From positions 22,007,823 through 22,071,822 of the forward strand of contig NC_089867.1 of the NCBI RefSeq assembly GCF_036373705.1: a stretch of 64,000 nt of DNA, written 5' to 3'. Below, piece after piece: positions 62,174 to 64,000 of the stretch; position 1 is the first letter of the stretch, and each line of letters begins with the position of its first letter. Both the position numbers and the translations under genes were made by a program. The stretch is from Amia ocellicauda (lineage: Eukaryota; Chordata; Actinopteri; Amiiformes; Amiidae). Under the pieces are notes generated by a model. That model was not told where the DNA came from and ran no database searches. It worked only from the letters and a program-made list of their open reading frames with translations.

Positions 62174-63222
62174 CACTACCCTTCAAAAGTTTGGGGTCAC
62201 TTAGAAATGTCCTTGTTTTCAAAAGAAAAGTGTTTGAGAAACAGACGCCTCACAGGTCCTCAACTGGCAGCTTCATTAAATATTTCCCACAAAACACCAG
62301 TCTCAATGTCAACAGTGAAGAGGCGACTCGGGGATGCTGGCCTCCTTCGCAGGTTTGCAAAGAAAAAGCCATATCTCAGATTGGCCAATAAAAGGAAAAC
62401 ATTAAGATGGGCAAAAGAACACAGACACTGGACAGAGGAAGACTGGAAAAAAGTGTTATGGCAGACGAATCAAAGTTTGAGGTGTTCGGATCACAAAGAA
62501 GAACATTTGTGAGACGCAGACCAAATGAAAAGATGCTGGAGGAGTGATTGACGCCATCTGTCAAGCATGGCGGAGGCAATGTGATGATGTGGGGATGCCT
62601 TGGTGGCGGTAAAGTGGGAGATTTGTACAGTGTAAAAGGGATCATGAAGAAGGAAGGCTATCACTCTTTTCACATTTCACATTTTTCAATGCCATGCCGT
62701 ACCCTGTGGATGCCGGTTGATTGGAGCCAATTTCCTCCTACAGCAGGACAATGACCCAAAGCACAGCTCCAAACTATGCAAAAACTATTTAGGGAAGAAG
62801 CAGTCAGCTGGTGTTCTGTCTATAATGAGAGGCCAGCACTGTCACCGGATCTCAACCCTATTGAGCTGTTGTGGGAGCAGCTTGACCGTATGGTACATAA
62901 GAAGTGCCCATCAAGCCAATCCAACTTGTGGGAGGTGCTTCAGGAAGCATGGGGTGAAATCTCTTCAGATCACCTTAACAAGTTGACAACTAGAATGCCA
63001 AAGGTCTGTAAGGCTGTAATGACGGCAAATGGAAGATTCCTTGACGAAAGCAAAGTCTGAAGGACACAATTATTATTTCAATTAAAAATCCTTATTTCTA
63101 ACCTTGTCAATGACTGTATTTCCTATTCATTTTACTATTTTTCCTATTCAGACTCATTTCATGTATGTTTTCATGGAAAACAAGGACATTTCTAAGTGAC
63201 CCCAAACTTTTGAACGGTAGTG
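62174..63222 (+). mobile_element. Tc1/mariner transposon relic (1,049 bp)
   Basis: Flanked by TA dinucleotides (62172-62173, 63223-63224) and by terminal inverted repeats of about 47 bp that start CACTACC and differ at one position. The transposase relic is at about 62230-63060. The second helix-turn-helix (LTGPQLAASLNISHK, STVKRRLGDAGLLRR) and the DDE catalytic core (ADESKF, QQDNDPKHSS, NPIELLWEQL) are present, but spread over different frames with stops. The N-terminal first helix-turn-helix is missing: coding sequence begins almost straight after the left repeat. Non-autonomous, located in megf6 intron 3. Confidence 0.92.
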
Positions 63223-63224
63223 TA

Positions 63225-63275
63225 TATCTATCTATCTATCTATATATACACACACACATATATACAGTATATACT
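63225..63275. repeat. (TATC)n, (TA)n and (CA)n simple repeat
   Basis: Compound microsatellite abutting the right end of the Tc1 relic. The element appears to have landed beside or inside a TA-rich tract. Confidence 0.8.
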
Positions 63276-64000
63276 AATATTTCATCCTTGTCTTCCATTC
63301 TCATAAGGCTTACACTCATGGTACCTCCTTGAGTTACATATAAAATAAATATACATCAAATGCAAACAGTATTATACAGTATTGTCATAATCTTAAAACA
63401 ACATTTCAAATCATTACTTCACTTTGAAAAGTCTTCAGATCCTTACATGTCTGGGTATTTTAGGAAAGGAAGATCATACTTGTAAAATAGCTCAGAGTTC
63501 AGAGGTCATACATCCTCTGACTGCAGTCAAACCCTTCGGTGCGTCTTCAAGCAGCGCTCCGAGTTCCAGGAACTCATTACAAGACCTGACTAGAGTCAAC
63601 AAGAGTTTGAATTTAAACCCTATGCAAGTGATTTGGCTCTACAGTCCACATCGGAGATTAACAGCGATTCTAACGTTTTCCCTGATTGTTTCCTCTTTTT
63701 TTTTGTTTGGTCGGTTTTGCTGATAAATCCAGACTTTGACCTGACAATAATTCCTCATGATTAAGTATGGGAACCTCGGCAGGACGAGAGTTGGGGATGT
63801 GCTGTGATTGAATGTCTCTGGGTGGATGTTTGTTCTGTTAGAGAAACTGGCGCTTCAGATGTTTATTTTAAGTACTTCTGCTGCCAGGAATTTCTAAAAT
63901 GTTTTAATTGCTTGGCTGCTGAATTAACAAAACAGGACAGCCGTACCTTGATGTGCTCAGATTGATAATCCACAGGCTATCTCTCATTCTCTTGCCGTAT
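63276..64000 (+). other. megf6: megf6 intron 3 (continuation to window edge)
   Basis: No exon, RNA gene or repeat recognised. Confidence 0.4.

Noticed and set aside
61873-62391. 172-aa plus-strand ORF
   Set aside because: Its second half runs through the Tc1 left repeat and the transposase in the wrong frame; the first half has no recognisable similarity.

Overview
This is nuclear DNA from a vertebrate, most likely a ray-finned fish. The genes have vertebrate-type exon-intron structure with GT-AG junctions. The proteins match vertebrate UBR4, EMC1, MRTO4, AKR7A and MEGF6. The interspersed repeats are of fish type: CR1-like LINE copies ending in a TTCTTATG octamer tail, a Tc1/mariner relic, and fold-back repeats. 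The CR1 flavour fits an early-branching ray-finned fish (gar, bowfin or sturgeon-like) or a basal teleost, but this is only an inference.

Layout. (1) 56-13285, minus: the first 28 coding exons of ubr4, running off the left edge of the window, with a CRE/ETS promoter just beyond 13285. (2) 13.4-15.6 kb: AT-rich intergenic DNA. (3) 15850-24577, minus: complete emc1 in 22 coding exons (964 aa). (4) 24578-24869: compact head-to-head promoter shared by emc1 and mrto4. (5) 24870-27650, plus: complete mrto4 in 8 exons (235 aa). (6) 29296-32947, minus: complete AKR7-family aldehyde reductase in 7 exons (354 aa), tail-to-tail with mrto4, with a CR1 fragment and another dispersed repeat in its introns. 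(7) 36430-38079, plus: a four-exon gene I do not recognise (327 aa predicted). It is proline-rich and carries an internal exon+intron tandem duplication. (8) 38.1-47.7 kb: repeat-rich intergenic DNA with a broken CR1 LINE that contains a copied piece of the unknown gene's intron. It also holds a small CpG-rich promoter-like patch with no gene attached. (9) 47711 to the right edge, plus: the 5' end of megf6 (signal peptide plus EMI domain, three exons) followed by a first-class long intron holding a 1.05-kb Tc1 relic.

The known genes are housekeeping genes of unrelated pathways: N-degron ubiquitin ligation, ER membrane-protein insertion, 60S ribosome assembly and aldehyde detoxification. The order UBR4-EMC1-MRTO4-AKR7A matches the human 1p36 block. 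The MEGF6 neighbour does not match, so a lineage-specific junction lies between about 38 and 47 kb. The least explained parts are the unknown gene, its duplicated exons, and the templated-looking insertion in the CR1 copy.
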